From assembly GCA_037974665.1 (NCBI GenBank), contig CM075783.1:39135712-39199711 (forward strand): a DNA stretch of 64,000 nt. Direction: 5' to 3'. Both the position numbers and the translations under genes were made by a program. The stretch comes from Ehretia macrophylla (taxonomy: Eukaryota; Streptophyta; Magnoliopsida; Boraginales; Ehretiaceae). The notes below the pieces were generated by a model. That model did not search any database, was not told the DNA's origin, and saw only the letters and a program-made list of their open reading frames with translations. Below, in pieces: positions 1 to 11,169 of the stretch (the first letter of the stretch is position 1; each line of letters starts with the position of its first letter).

Positions 1-3000
1 TGGGGCTTGGGAGCAGGTATCTATCGCTCCGGTGCCCATAACTTTTGATCCATAAGAAGTTACGCAGCGCACAGCATACCGTTGGAAAGCTCTCCGAGAG
101 ATCTACGATGAAGATAGCAAGCCTGCCAAGAAGCGCCAGTTTCGGAGCCCAAAATTGAACATTTTCATCAGTTTTGGCACACTTTTCTTCTTTTGCTCTG
201 TTTTTCCATCACAGATTATACATCGTGAGCTGCGGAAAGGATGACAACCTAATCCATCACATTTATATTATCGAATCCCATGGCACATTGGGCAAGACAA
301 CTTTACTTCACGTTGAGGCTGGGCCCGCAAATCGAGGGCGTGGGGCTTGTGAAAGGATATCTGTCGCTCCAGTGCCCACAACTTTTGATCCGCAAGGAGT
401 TACACGGCGCATAGCATACCAGTGGAAAGCTCTCCGAGAGCTCTACAACGAGGGAAGCAAGCATGCTAGGTAGTGCTTGTTTTCGGAGCCCAAAATAGAA
501 CATTTTCATTAGTTTCGTGATACTTTTCTTCTTTTGCTCTGTTTTTCCATCCCGGATCATACGTCGTGAGCCGCAAAAAAGACGACAACCTAATCCATCA
601 CATTTCTATTACCGAATCCCATGGTACATTGGGCAAGACAACTACACTTCATGTAGAGGCTGGGCACGCAAACCAAGGGCGTAGGGCTTGGGATCAGGTA
701 TCTATCGCTCCGGTGCCCATAAATTTTGATCCATAAAGAGTTACACAACGCACAGCATACCGTTGGAAAGCTCTTCGAGAGCTCTACGATGAAGATAGCA
801 AGCCTGCCAAGAAGCGCCAGTTTTCGGAGCCCAAAATTGAACATTTTCATCAGTTTTGGCACACTTTTCTTCTTTTGCTTTATTTTTCCATCACAGATCG
901 TACGTCGTGAGCCGCGAAAAGGATGACAACCTAATCCATCATATTTCTATTACCGAATCCCATGGTACCTAGGGCAAGACAACTTCACTTCACGTAGAGG
1001 CTGGGCCCGTAAACCGAGGGCGTAGGGCTTATGACCAGGTATCCGTCGCTCCAGTGCCCTTTACTTTTGATCCGTAAAGAGTTACGCGGCGCACAGCATA
1101 CTGTTGGAAGGCTCTCAGAGAGCTCTACGACGGGGGCAGCAAGCCAGATAGGCTGCTCCTATTTTCATAGACCAAAATTGAACGTTTTCATTAGTTTCGA
1201 GACACTTTTCTTATTTTGCTCTGTTTTTTCATCCCGGATCGTAAGTCGTGCGTCGTGAAACGGATGACAACCTGATCCATCACATTTCTATTACCGAATC
1301 CCACGGTACCTTGGGCAAGAGAACTTTACTTCACGTAGAGGCTGGGCCTGCAAACCTAGGGCGTAGGGCTTGGGAGCAGGTATCTGTCGCTCCGGTGCCC
1401 ATAACTTTTGATCCGTAAGGAGTTACGTGGTGCACAGTATACCGTTGGAAAGCTCTCCGAGAGCTCTACGATGGGAACAGTATCCCTACTCGGCTGTGCC
1501 TGTTTTTAAAGCCCAAAATCGAACGTTTTCATCAGTTTCGGGACACTTTTCTTCTTTTGCTCAATTTTTCAGTCCCGGATCATAAGTCGTGAGTCACGAA
1601 AAGGACGACAACCTAATCCATCACATTTCTATTACCGAATACCATGGTACATTGGGCAAGACAACTTCACTTCACGTAGAGGCTGGGCCCGCAAACATAG
1701 GGCGTGGGGCTTGGGAGCAGGTATCTGTCGCTTCGGTTCCTATAACTTTTTATCCAAAAAGAGTTACGCAGCGCACAGCATACCGTTCGAAAGCTCTCCG
1801 AGAGCTCTACGACGAGGGCTGTAGGCCTGCACATCAATGCTAGTTTTCAGAGCCCAAAATCGAACATTTTCATCAATTTTGGGACACTTTTCATCTTTTG
1901 CTCTGTTTTTCCAACACAAATCGTACGTCGTGAGCTACGAAAAGGATGACAACCTAATCCATCACATTTCTATTACTGAATCCCATCGTACCTTGGGCAA
2001 GAAAACTTCACTTCACGTAGAGGTTGGGCCTGCAAACCGAGGGCGTGGGGCTTGTGACTAGGTATCCGTCGCTCCGGTGCCCATAACTTTTCATCCGTAA
2101 GGAGTTACGCAGCACAGAGCATACCGTTGGAAAGCTCACCGTGAGCTCTACAATAGGTGCAACAAGCCTTCTCGGTTGCGCCTATTTTCGGATCCCAAAA
2201 TTGAACATTTTCATCAGTTTCAGGACACTTTTCTACTTCTGCGCTATTTTTCTGTCTCGGATCGTACATCATGAGCCGCGAAAAGAAAGACAACCTAATC
2301 CATCACATTTCTATTACCGAATCCCAAAGCACCTTGGGCAAGACAACTTCACTTCACGTAGAGGCTGGGCCCGTAAACCGAGGGCGTGGGGCTTGTGACC
2401 AGGTATCCGTTGCTCTGGTACCCATAACTTTTGATCCGTCAGGCGTTACGTGGCGCACAACATACCGTTGGAAAGCTCTCCGAGAGCTCTACGACGGGGG
2501 CAGCAAAATTGCTTAGCTGCAACTATTTTCGGAGCCCAAAATCGAACGTTTTCATCAGTTTTGGGAAACTTTTCTTCTTTTGAGCTGGTTTGCCATCCCG
2601 GAGAGCCTCGAAAAGGACGACAACCTAATCCATCACATTTCTATTACTGAATCCCACGGCACCTTGGGCAAGACAATTTCACTTCACGTAGAGGCTGGGC
2701 CCGCAAACCGAGTGCGTGGGACTTGTGACCAGGTATCCGTCACTGCGGTGCCCATAACTTTTGATCCGTAAGGAGTTATGTGGCGCACAGGATTCTGTTG
2801 GAAAGCTCTCCGAGAGCTCTACGACGGGGGCAGCAGAACTGCTCTTCTACACGTATTTTCGGAGCCCAAAATCGAACGTTTTCATCAATTTTGGGATACT
2901 TTTATTCTTTTACACTATTTTTTCGTCCCGAATCGTACGTCATGAGCCTCGAAAAGGACGACAACCTAATCCATCACATTTCCATTACAGAATGTCACGG

Positions 3001-5518
3001 CACCTTGGGCAAGACAACTTCAATTCACATAGAGGCTGGGCCAGCAAACCAAGGGCGTAGGGCATGTGACCAAGTATCCGTCGCTCTAGCGCCCATAACT
3101 TTTGATGTGTAAGGAGTTACGCGGCGCACAGCAGACCATTGGAAAGCTGTCCGAGAGCTCTACGATGAGGGTAGCAAGCCTGCTCAGCTGTGCCTATTTT
3201 CGGAGCCCAAAATTGAACGTTTTTAACATATTCGTGACACTTTTCTTCTTCTGAGCTATTTTTCCGTCCCGTATCGTACGTCGTGATCCGCGAAAAGGAC
3301 GACAACCTAATCCATCACATTTATTTTACCGAATCCCACGATACCTTAGGCAAGAAAACTTCATTTCACGTAGAGGCTGGGCCCGTAAACCTAGGGAGTG
3401 GGGCTTGTGACCAGGTATTCATCGCTCCGGTGCCCATAACTTTTGATCTGTAAGGAGTTACACGGTGCACAGCACACCGTTGGAAAGCTCTCCAAGAGCT
3501 CTATGACAGAGGCAGTAAGCCTACTCGACTGCGCCTATTTTCAGATCCCAAAATGGAACATTTTCATCAGTCTCGGGACACTTTTCTTCTTTTGCTCTGT
3601 TTTTTCGTCTCGAATCGTACATCGTGAGCCGCAAAAAAGACGACAACCTAATCCATCACATTTCTATTACTGAATCCTACGGTTCCTTAGGCAAGACAAC
3701 TTCACTTCACGTAGAGGTTGGGCCCGCAAACCGAGGGCGTGGGGCTTGTGAGCAGGTATTCATCACTCTAGTGCCCATAACTTTTGATCTGTAAGGAGTT
3801 ACGCGGAGCACAGCATACCGTTGGAAAGCTCTCCGTAAGCTCTATGATGAATGCAGTATGCCTGCTCGGATGCACCTATTTTCGGAGCCCAAAATCGAAT
3901 ATTTTTATCAGTTTCGAGACACTTTTCTTATTTTGGTCTGTTTTTTCATTCCGGATCATAAGTCATGAGCCGCGAAAAGGACGACAACCTAATCCATCAC
4001 ATTTCTATTACGGAATCCCACTGTACCTTGGGCAAGACAAATTCACTTCACGTAGAGGCTGGGCCCGCAAACCAAGGGCGTGGGGCTTGTGAGCAGATAT
4101 TTGTCGCTCCGGTGCCCACAACTTTTGATCGGCAAGGAGTTACGCGGCGCACAATATACCGTTGCGAAGCTCTCCGAGAGCTCTACGACGAGGGCAGCAA
4201 GTATGTTTGGTAGTGCCTGTTTTCGGAGCCCAAAATAGAACATTTTCATTAGTTTTGTGATACTTTTCTTCTTTTGCTCTGTTTTTCCGTCCCGGATCAT
4301 TCGTCGTGAGCCGCAAAAAGAACGACAACCTAATCCATCACATTTCTATTTCCGAATCCCACGGTACCTTGGGCAAGACAACTTCACTTTACGTAGAGGC
4401 TGGGCCCGCAAACCAAGGGCGTGGGGCTTGTGAGCAGGTATCTGTCGCTCCGGTGGCCATAACTTTTGATCCGTAAGGAGTTACGCGGCACACAGCATAC
4501 CGTTGGAAAGCTCTCCGAGAGTTCTACGACAGGGGTAACAAGCCTACTCGGCTGCGCCTATTTTCAGAGCCCAAAATTGAACATTTTCATCAGTTTTGGG
4601 ACACTTTTCTTCTTTTGCTCTGTTTTTCTGTCACGGATCGTACGTCGTGAGCCGTGAAAAGAACGACAACCTAATCCATCACATTTCTATTACTGAATCA
4701 CATGGCACCTTGGGCAAGACAACTTCGCTTCACTTAGAGGTTGGGCCCACAAACCGAGGGCGTGGGGCTTGTGACCAGGTATCCGTCGCTCTAATGCCCA
4801 TAACTTTTGATCCGTAAGGAGTTACACGGCGCACAGCATACCGTTGGAAAGCTCTATGTGAGCTCTACGACGGGTATAGCATTCCTGCTCGGCTGCACCT
4901 ATTTTTGGAGCCTAAAATCGAACGTTTTTTATCAGTTTCAAGACACGTTTCTTCTTTTGGTCTATTTTTTCATCCCGGATCATAAGTCGAGAGCCGTGAA
5001 AAGGATGGCAACCTAATCCATCACATTTCTATTACTGAATCCCACTGTACCTTGGGCAAGACAAATTCACTTCACGTAGAGGCTGGGCCCACAGACCGAG
5101 GGCTTGGGGCTTGTGAGTAGATATTTGTTGCTTCGGTGCCCATAACTTTTGATCCGCAAGGAGTTACGCGGCGCACAGTATACCGTTGGAAAGCTCTCCG
5201 AGAGCTCTACGAGAGGGCAGCAAGCCTGCTTAGCAGCGCCTATTTTCAGAGCCCAAAATAGAACATTTTCATCAGTTTCATGACACTTTTCTTCTTTTGC
5301 TCTGTTTTTCCGTCCCGGATCATACGTCGTGAGCCGCAAAAAGGATGACAACCTATTCCATCACATTTCTATTACCGAATCCCACGGTACCTTGAGCAAG
5401 ACAACTTCACTTCACGTAATGGCTGGGCCCGCTAACCAAGGGCGTGGGGCTTGTGAGCAGGTATCTGTCACTCCAGTGCCCATAACTTTTGATCCGTAAG
5501 GAGTTACGCAGCGCACAG
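1..5518. repeat. 341-bp tandem satellite, block 1 (about 16 monomers)
   Basis: A head-to-tail satellite. The anchor after GGAGT begins near 61, 401, 742, 1083 and 1424, giving a monomer of 340-341 bp. Each monomer carries the same boxes: CCATAACTTTTGATCCG, CCGTTGGAAAGCTCTC, CATTTTCATCAGTTT, CTAATCCATCACATTTCTAT and CTTCACTTCACGTAGAGGC. Some monomers match better at a distance of three units (about 1023 bp, for example 3784 and 4807). The array is cut at 5518 by an LTR and resumes in the same phase at 25050, so both blocks were one array. Open frames on both strands are by-products of the repeat and are not called as genes. The array continues to the left of the window. Confidence 0.97.
5514..5518. 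repeat. Probable target-site duplication, left copy (CACAG)
   Basis: The last five satellite bases before the TGTGAGGCC end of the family A solo LTR. The partner at 25050-25054 reads CATTG, so three of five bases agree, as expected for an old insertion. The satellite continues on both sides in the same monomer phase. Confidence 0.5.
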
Positions 5519-5539
5519 TGTGAGGCCCGACCCCGAATA

Positions 5540-5905
5540 ACGTGTGTTACCTCGATTTGTATGCCTTAGACCTAGAATTATATGACTAACCTTGGATTAT
5601 GTGTCATGTCTTGGTTTTCGTGCATGCCTCGTCATTCATGCATTGACCTAGAATTATGTGCCCTAATCCTCGACTTATGTGCCCCGACTTTGATTTGCGT
5701 ATGATACCTCGTTTTGTGTGTCCTAATCTAGATTTGCTTGCCTTGACCTAGGTCTAAGAGTTGTGTTTCGTTTTGTGTGCCTTGCATTGAATTACGTGCA
5801 TTCATTTAGGGTTGCATGCATTTGCTTAGGAAACATGCATTCATCTCGTAGTTCGAGCCTTACCTTGTAGTGCATGCCCTTGACCTAGGTAAGCGTGCCT
5901 GCACG
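5540..5905 (+). repeat. Degenerate 19-20 bp tandem array in the LTR 5' part
   Basis: Units of about 19-20 bp such as CCTAGAATTATGTGCC, CCTCGACTTATGTGCC and TTGAATTACGTGC follow one another without gaps. The same array on the minus strand at 51044-51480 is better preserved. Its position at the start of the LTR places it in U3, upstream of the presumed promoter. Confidence 0.8.
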
Positions 5906-6354
5906 CTAATCAAGAAAGCATCTTACACGAAGCACTAGATCATTAATTAATCATACAAACTCCACTAACTAATATTAAATTGTTAATTCAACTCACTAGA
6001 AGACGAAATCTCACAAAAAGCTAGACATTCTTATTGTTTATTCTTTATCCTTTTGCATATCCCAAACACACAATTAAATAATGCTCAAAAGATAACAAAA
6101 ATTCATAATTTTACTAGCCTTGGCCGACCACCTCTTGCATTTGTGCTTGCTTTGCATAATTCAAAATTAATCTAGACATCCTATGACAAGTTCATGACAA
6201 ATCACTTCAAAAAATGCATAAAAAAATGAAACCAAAGCTCCACATTCTCGACACACTCAATTTCCCATGCTAAGGATTCAAATTATGCTCCTTGAAGACA
6301 CAAATTCTGAATTTTGCAAGCCTTAGGCCGACACATACATCAAATTCTTCAAGC

Positions 6355-6420
6355 TTTTCCTTTTCTTTCATTCTTTCTCTCTTTCTTTCATTCTTTCTCT
6401 CAATTCTTCTCTCTCTCTCG
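6355..6420 (+). repeat. CT-rich simple repeat in family A LTR
   Basis: A pyrimidine-rich tract of TTTC, ATTC and CT units ending in CTCTCTCTCTCGGCC. A tract of the same kind is present in the other family A LTRs (as GA on the plus strand in minus copies), so it belongs to the LTR and is not a local expansion. Confidence 0.75.
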
Positions 6421-6880
6421 GCCCTAGCTGCAATTCTACTCTCCATAGCTTAAGTTCATCATCCTAAGATTCATCAAGACCTTCAAGCTACTAAGGAACT
6501 CGACCAAGCAAGCTAGAATGCAAAAAGACATGCATGCAAGCTCATTCGGCCCTTAGGTAAGTTTGATAGCTCCTATTTCATTTTCTTTTTGTTCTAACCA
6601 CATGCACCTACTAAGAACATGGTTACTTAGCTAGGAATTAAAGAATCTCAAGTTGTCTCTCAGCTAAGCAAGGAGAAAAGTCAATTTTGTGCTTCATCAA
6701 GAGTTTGTGCATCTTCATTTTTGCCTTGCTAAGGTGAGGGTTAAAACTCTTTTGAAAAGCTTTCGAAAACCACATGCATGCCTTTAAATGTCTATTTTTA
6801 CCTCTGTACTTGTGATATATGTGTGTACATGAGCTTTTTTGAGCATGCATGGCAAGATATTTGGCTAGAATGTGAAGATA

Positions 6881-7300
6881 GGTGAAATCGCATATATGGA
6901 CAGTCTTTTGACTTGTTGGTGCGAAGTGATTTTGACCAGGTAAATGATGTTGAAAATGTGTGATAATTGGTAGGTGACTAGTTTTGCCAGTGCTGAGAAT
7001 TTTTTGTAGAAATAGGCTAAAGCTAATTTTGACTCTAAGGTCCCCAAAGTGGCAAAACATCGAAAGATGTCCAAATCTGAAAAATCTGGGAAAATAAAGC
7101 AGGTTTTGGCAGATTCACTGTCCTTGTAGAACGAACCAGTTTTGACTTAGTAAATGATATCCAAAATGCAAGAAATTTGGTGTGCTGCTATATTTTTCAG
7201 TTCTGGACATGTTTGTCATAAATGGACTAAGGCTAAAACTGACCATAAGGTCCTCAAAAACGACAAGTATTGAAATGTGTACAAATCTGGACAGTTTTGC
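6881..7300 (+). repeat. Two-copy degenerate duplication of about 210 bp inside family A LTR
   Basis: TTTGACCAGGTAAATGATG at 6931 reappears as TTTGACTTAGTAAATGATA at 7141, and CTAAGGTCCCCAAA near 7033 as ATAAGGTCCTCAAA near 7243: both are 210 bp apart. Each unit holds a CCAAATCTG or CAAATCTGG box. The second unit is followed by GGCTATAACTCTTGAACC. The other family A LTR copies show the same arrangement, so the duplication is old. Confidence 0.75.
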
Positions 7301-7697
7301 GTAGTCTCACGGTTTTGGCTATAACTCTTGAACCTGAACTCCAAATTATGCGAGGTTTGTTTCTGAATTTTGTTCACTCCTTGAGCTTTAATTTGAAATC
7401 TTGTTCACTGGAATTGGAGATTGTTTGCTTGTCTCAATGATTGTGAGAAAACAGTCCATTGCAGTGACGTTTTCATCTAGTGATGTGCTTTGAACATTAT
7501 TGCAACTTCTCTTGTTGTATTAAATGCTTGGGATTGTGGCACTTGGATGTGGTGTGTACTGTTTTGAATGCTTGAGGGTGTTTTAATTAATTGATGCGTG
7601 GCTTGAGTTTAATTACGTGGAAACTTGGGGCTTAATCGCACGGATGAGCATGAATTAAAACCCTAATGACTAGGAAAACTCGGTAAGTGTTGATCCT

Positions 7698-7702
7698 ATG
7701 GA
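7698..7702. repeat. Target-site duplication ATGGA (left) of the Tekay-like element
   Basis: ATGGA immediately precedes the TGTGAAACCCC end and is repeated exactly at 16138-16142 after the other end. Five bases is the usual Ty3/gypsy duplication length. Confidence 0.93.
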
Positions 7703-9208
7703 TGTGAAACCCCACTTTCTTGCTTATCTCGTTTTACGTGCTTTACCTCGTTTTGCGTGCATATGATCTGTTTATGTGCTATAGGACCTAGAAAGTTATA
7801 ATTTTGATTTCAATACTCCTAATACGTGCTAAATGTGCATTCATGAAATTTTCATCAAAAACGGAGTCAGAAATTTTATCGTCGATTTTTAGTGAATAGT
7901 GTTTTCGAAACACGTCCGCTATAATTTTGAAACTGGTCTTTTTAACCCTTCTAGACCTAGTCCACGGACTTTAATAGACCTGTGTTTGATGAAAATGGTT
8001 TTAAAATCGGCTTAAGAATTTATTAGAGTTTTTTACACCGACTTTTGCGAAAATCGAGTTTTAAGCCGACTCGGGTGAAATTATTGGATTGTAAAACTTC
8101 TTGTCACCTAAAAATAATCCACTTGAGATATCTTGGGGGTTGCATAATTATTTTTAACTTGGAGAGCAATAAAATGCAATTAAAGTCATTAAAAATGCAA
8201 AAATACTAATTTAAAATAACTTTGACTTTAATTAATTATTTGACCTTATAAGCTAATGTCCTCAACACACACTCACACAACACAAAAACACCATCACACA
8301 CACACACATTGCCGAGAGAAAAGAGGGAGAAAAGAGAAGACAAAAAATCAAGCTTTCAATCCAATTTTTCAAAGAAAAACCTAGTTTTTGTCCGTGAAAC
8401 TTCGCACCGACTTGGATTCTGCTTGTTGGGCACGCATAGCACGCATTCCTAGGCTTATATCGCATCTAAGGTGAGAGAAAAATTCTAGATCTCAAAATGT
8501 CATTTTTGTGTTTTTGCGTATAAATGAAGATTGAACCGTTAGAATTGAAATCTGATGTTAGATTATTTCTCCTTGCATGCTAGGGATCATTATATACTAA
8601 TACTACGAGTTTCTGTCGGATATAGCATAATTTTTATTTTCCGGGTATTTAATTTTGATTAAAATGTTCAAAGTTGAATTAAATGAGTTGTGTTGATCGA
8701 AATCGATTGCCGTCGATTTCTAAATACTTGATAATTACGTATTAGCGCTGTTGTAATGCCGAATTTTCGATTACATTGTTTGTGTGAAAATCCGGAAAAT
8801 CCAGCCATGACATCTTAGGGTTTTAGGGTTATCGGGCATGATTTGGAGGTGTTATGGTGGATTTCCGAGAGGGCTAATGTAGTAGGTTGAATGGGTGAGT
8901 GATAGGAACTGATTTGGCAATGTTTGGATTAGTAGATTGTAAGTTATGAATTTTAGAAGTTTAGGTTGTCATTCTTTAATTTCTTGAACGATGCCTTTAG
9001 ATGGTTGGGTAGTGTTCGAGTGATGAATGGTGAGTTGTTGTTGAGTAAATTAGAGTTTAATTAAGTATATTATGCATGTCCGGTTAGATGGCCTACTTTG
9101 TCATCTAACTACGTTGTTTGTTGTTTAATTTAATATTGATGTTATATTGATGTTATTGATTGATTATTATTGAATGCGGGAATCGGGCACTCTTGTTGCT
9201 GATCTCCC

Positions 9209-9252
9209 AATTGATTGATTGATTGATGATTGATTTTTGATTGATGATTATG
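9209..9252 (+). repeat. GATT-type simple repeat in the LTR
   Basis: Runs of TTGATTGATTGATTGATGAT. The other LTR has a slightly different version at 15194-15234. The related LTR at the right end of the window carries a 56-bp tandem repeat at this same point, so it is an unstable spot in the LTR. Confidence 0.8.
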
Positions 9253-9512
9253 GAGTCTTGGTATGTGTGTGCCACCTCTCGGGCAGCATCGGGCTGTCGG
9301 GTTGATAACGGCATGACTGCCATAGGCTACCCCCAGCTCGCATGACGGAGGTGTCATGGAGGGAGGGGCTAGTGAGGTACCTCGGGTGCGTGAGTAATGG
9401 GGAGTTATAAGAAGAACGGTTGAGATCGTGATGGCGTTTGGAGCTACACCAAATAGAGTATCCTTATTGATTGGTTATATAGTTATGTGATGATAGCATT
9501 ATTTATGTTGTT

Positions 9513-9731
9513 GTGTGTTTACTTGCTCAAAGGACTAAATCCAAGGAGCGTAGTGAATACTGTCGAGATCTATCGGATCCTCACTGGGCTTATGTATATA
9601 AGCTCACTCTCTATTATTGCATGTTTTCAGGTGTACTTTCACAAGATTACGGGTACGTGCCTCCTGAAGAGGAGAATGTGGAAAACGTGCCTTTCGTGGA
9701 TGAGTCATATGTCCCTGAGTCTTATCCATGA
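9513..9731 (+). other. Short conserved reading frame in LTR with acidic tail, 72 codons
   Basis: The frame contains SDPHWAYVYKLTLYYC and ends in an acidic tail with PPEEENVENVPF and DESYVPESYP. It is kept in the 3' LTR (15498-15716) and, with few changes, in the diverged LTR at 63532-63762, where surrounding LTR is much less alike. A possible 3' splice site (TTTTCAG, AG at 9629-9630) lies just before the tail. It may be the end of an exon, or only conserved promoter or leader DNA. I know no protein family for it. Confidence 0.3.
9585..9606 (+). promoter_or_regulatory. Conserved LTR stem-loop (family T version)
   Basis: Arms TGGGCTTAT and ATAAGCTCA with loop GTAT form a 9-bp stem with one G-U pair as RNA. 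It is preceded by CCTCAC and followed about 22 bp later by TTTTCAG. Families A and B have a stem of different sequence at the matching place. The right arm also contains a TATATAAG string, so a TATA-box role is an alternative. Confidence 0.55.
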
Positions 9732-10160
9732 TTCTATGTTGTTAAACGTCATGTATATATTAGCTTAATGGACTTTTATATGCTTTACGGTTCTTAGTGT
9801 AATAGTTGTTGAAAAGATAATGATCCACATGATGTTAACTTAGTGGCTTCCTTTTGTCTATGGTTAAGTTGTTAGATGGGTCTCAACTTATTTTTGAATT
9901 GTATAATAAAGTTGAGGTATTGTATGTTATGTTGGAACGGAGGCAGATAACGAAGACTGATTATTGTATACTACGGTTAGGTTGTATGTTGTTATGCTGT
10001 TAAGGAGTTGTTGTATGTATGGTTATGGAATTTTGAATGTTTAATGTTATTAACGAGGTTGGTTTAGAACCTCGGTAATCTATTTACTGTCGTTACTGTC
10101 GAAATTCAGTTGCGTCCTGACTGATCGTAGGTGGGGTCGAGTTGGGGCGTGACATTTAAG

Positions 10161-10172
10161 TGGGATCAGAGC
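10161..10172 (+). other. Primer binding site, tRNA-iMet type
   Basis: TGGGATCAGAGC lies six bases after the 5' LTR end and differs at one base from the common plant site TGGTATCAGAGC. It marks the start of minus-strand synthesis in Ty3/gypsy elements. Confidence 0.8.
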
Positions 10173-10423
10173 TCATGTTAGGTGTCAGCCGGGGTATTCT
10201 CGGAATGTGGGTAATGGTCTTAGCATGAAATATGTATGAAAGGAAAGAAAAATGAAATATGTATTGGTATGATTAATTGATTAAGTGATTATGTGATTTA
10301 AGTGCTTATGTGATTATGTGATCAATTTGTTTATGTGTTTTATATGAGTTTGTTATTTATGTGTTAATAGTTGTTTATAACCTGTCTACGTGCTATAACT
10401 GTGCTAACTCTTTGATTAGTAGA

Positions 10424-11140
10424 ATGGCCGGTCGGCCGAGAACCAGAGGTAGGCCTGAGATGGCTGATGAGACTCCGAGTAACGTGGCACCGGGCCGTGA
10501 CGGGGGTGATGACCGATTAGGAGCAGCTATGGAGCGGATTGCAGAGTTAGTGGCTAGTCAGGCACAGTTATTAGCAGGGCAGGCTGCCCAGAATCAGGCT
10601 ATGCAGGCTCAGCTTCTGAATATTCAGGGTGGTAACCACGGGCGTGGTACCCTGAAGGAGTTTTTAGGATATCACCCACCGAGATTTCAGGGGGAGCCGG
10701 ATGATAGGAAGGCGGAGGCATGGATTAGCAAGTTGGAGAAGATTTATGATCCACTTGGCTATACTGATGAGCAGAAAGTCTCTTTTGCCGTGTATTTGTT
10801 AGATGACGAGGCAGAGGAGTGGTGGCGCACGGTAAGGACTAGCTGGGCGGCACAGGGTATTCCTTATGTTTGGGGTACCTTTCTGATGGCTTTCCGAGCA
10901 AAGTATGTCCCGAGGATTTGCAGGGAACGGAGAGAGGCCGAGTTTCTAGCCTTGGTCCAGGGAGATGCTACAGTGGCTCAATATGAGGCCACATTTACTC
11001 GATTGTCCCGGTATGCACCGGAGTATGTGGCAGACGAGGAGCGGAGGACTCGCAGGTTTATGTTGGGGTTGCGGCCCGAGATTCAGGATGTGATGGCTCT
11101 GAATCGATATGATATTTTCACTGAGGCTTTTGAGGCAGGG
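10424..11140 (+). pseudogene. gag: gag region of the Tekay-like element
   Basis: The frame from the ATG at 10424 begins with a basic stretch (MAGRPRTRGRP), then a Q- and A-rich helical part, then a retrotransposon gag domain with the marks EEWWRTVR, FRAKYVP, EFLALVQG, LSRYAPEYV and FMLGLRPEI. In the family this protein forms the particle shell that packages element RNA in the cytoplasm. It sits 270 bp after the 5' LTR, as expected. The start was chosen because the gag-like composition begins there. Treated as part of a broken element, so no complete product is claimed. Confidence 0.88.
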
Positions 11141-11169
11141 GTATTATCAGCTTCGGATTCGCTCAGACG

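Larger units (their letters stand above)
7703..10154 (+). repeat. 5' LTR of the Tekay-like element
   Basis: Begins TGTGAAACCCCAC and ends GGGGCGTGACA, and matches 13689-16137 almost throughout. Its first 80 bp hold three units of a CTCGTTTTRCGTGC motif 19 bp apart (cores near 7736, 7755 and 7774), the same motif that fills the start of family A LTRs. A TATA-like TATATAG lies at 9476-9482 and a stem-loop at 9585-9606. Confidence 0.96.

Noticed and set aside
174-4300. Many open frames of 60-110 codons on both strands in the satellite
   Set aside because: They repeat the same translated satellite boxes in different frames, and the 341-bp unit shifts frame each time. No family or codon signal is seen.
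5519-7702. A 5' LTR with its own interior to the right
   Set aside because: The sequence after both nested elements continues the same LTR to its GTGACA end, and no family A interior follows, so it is a solo LTR.
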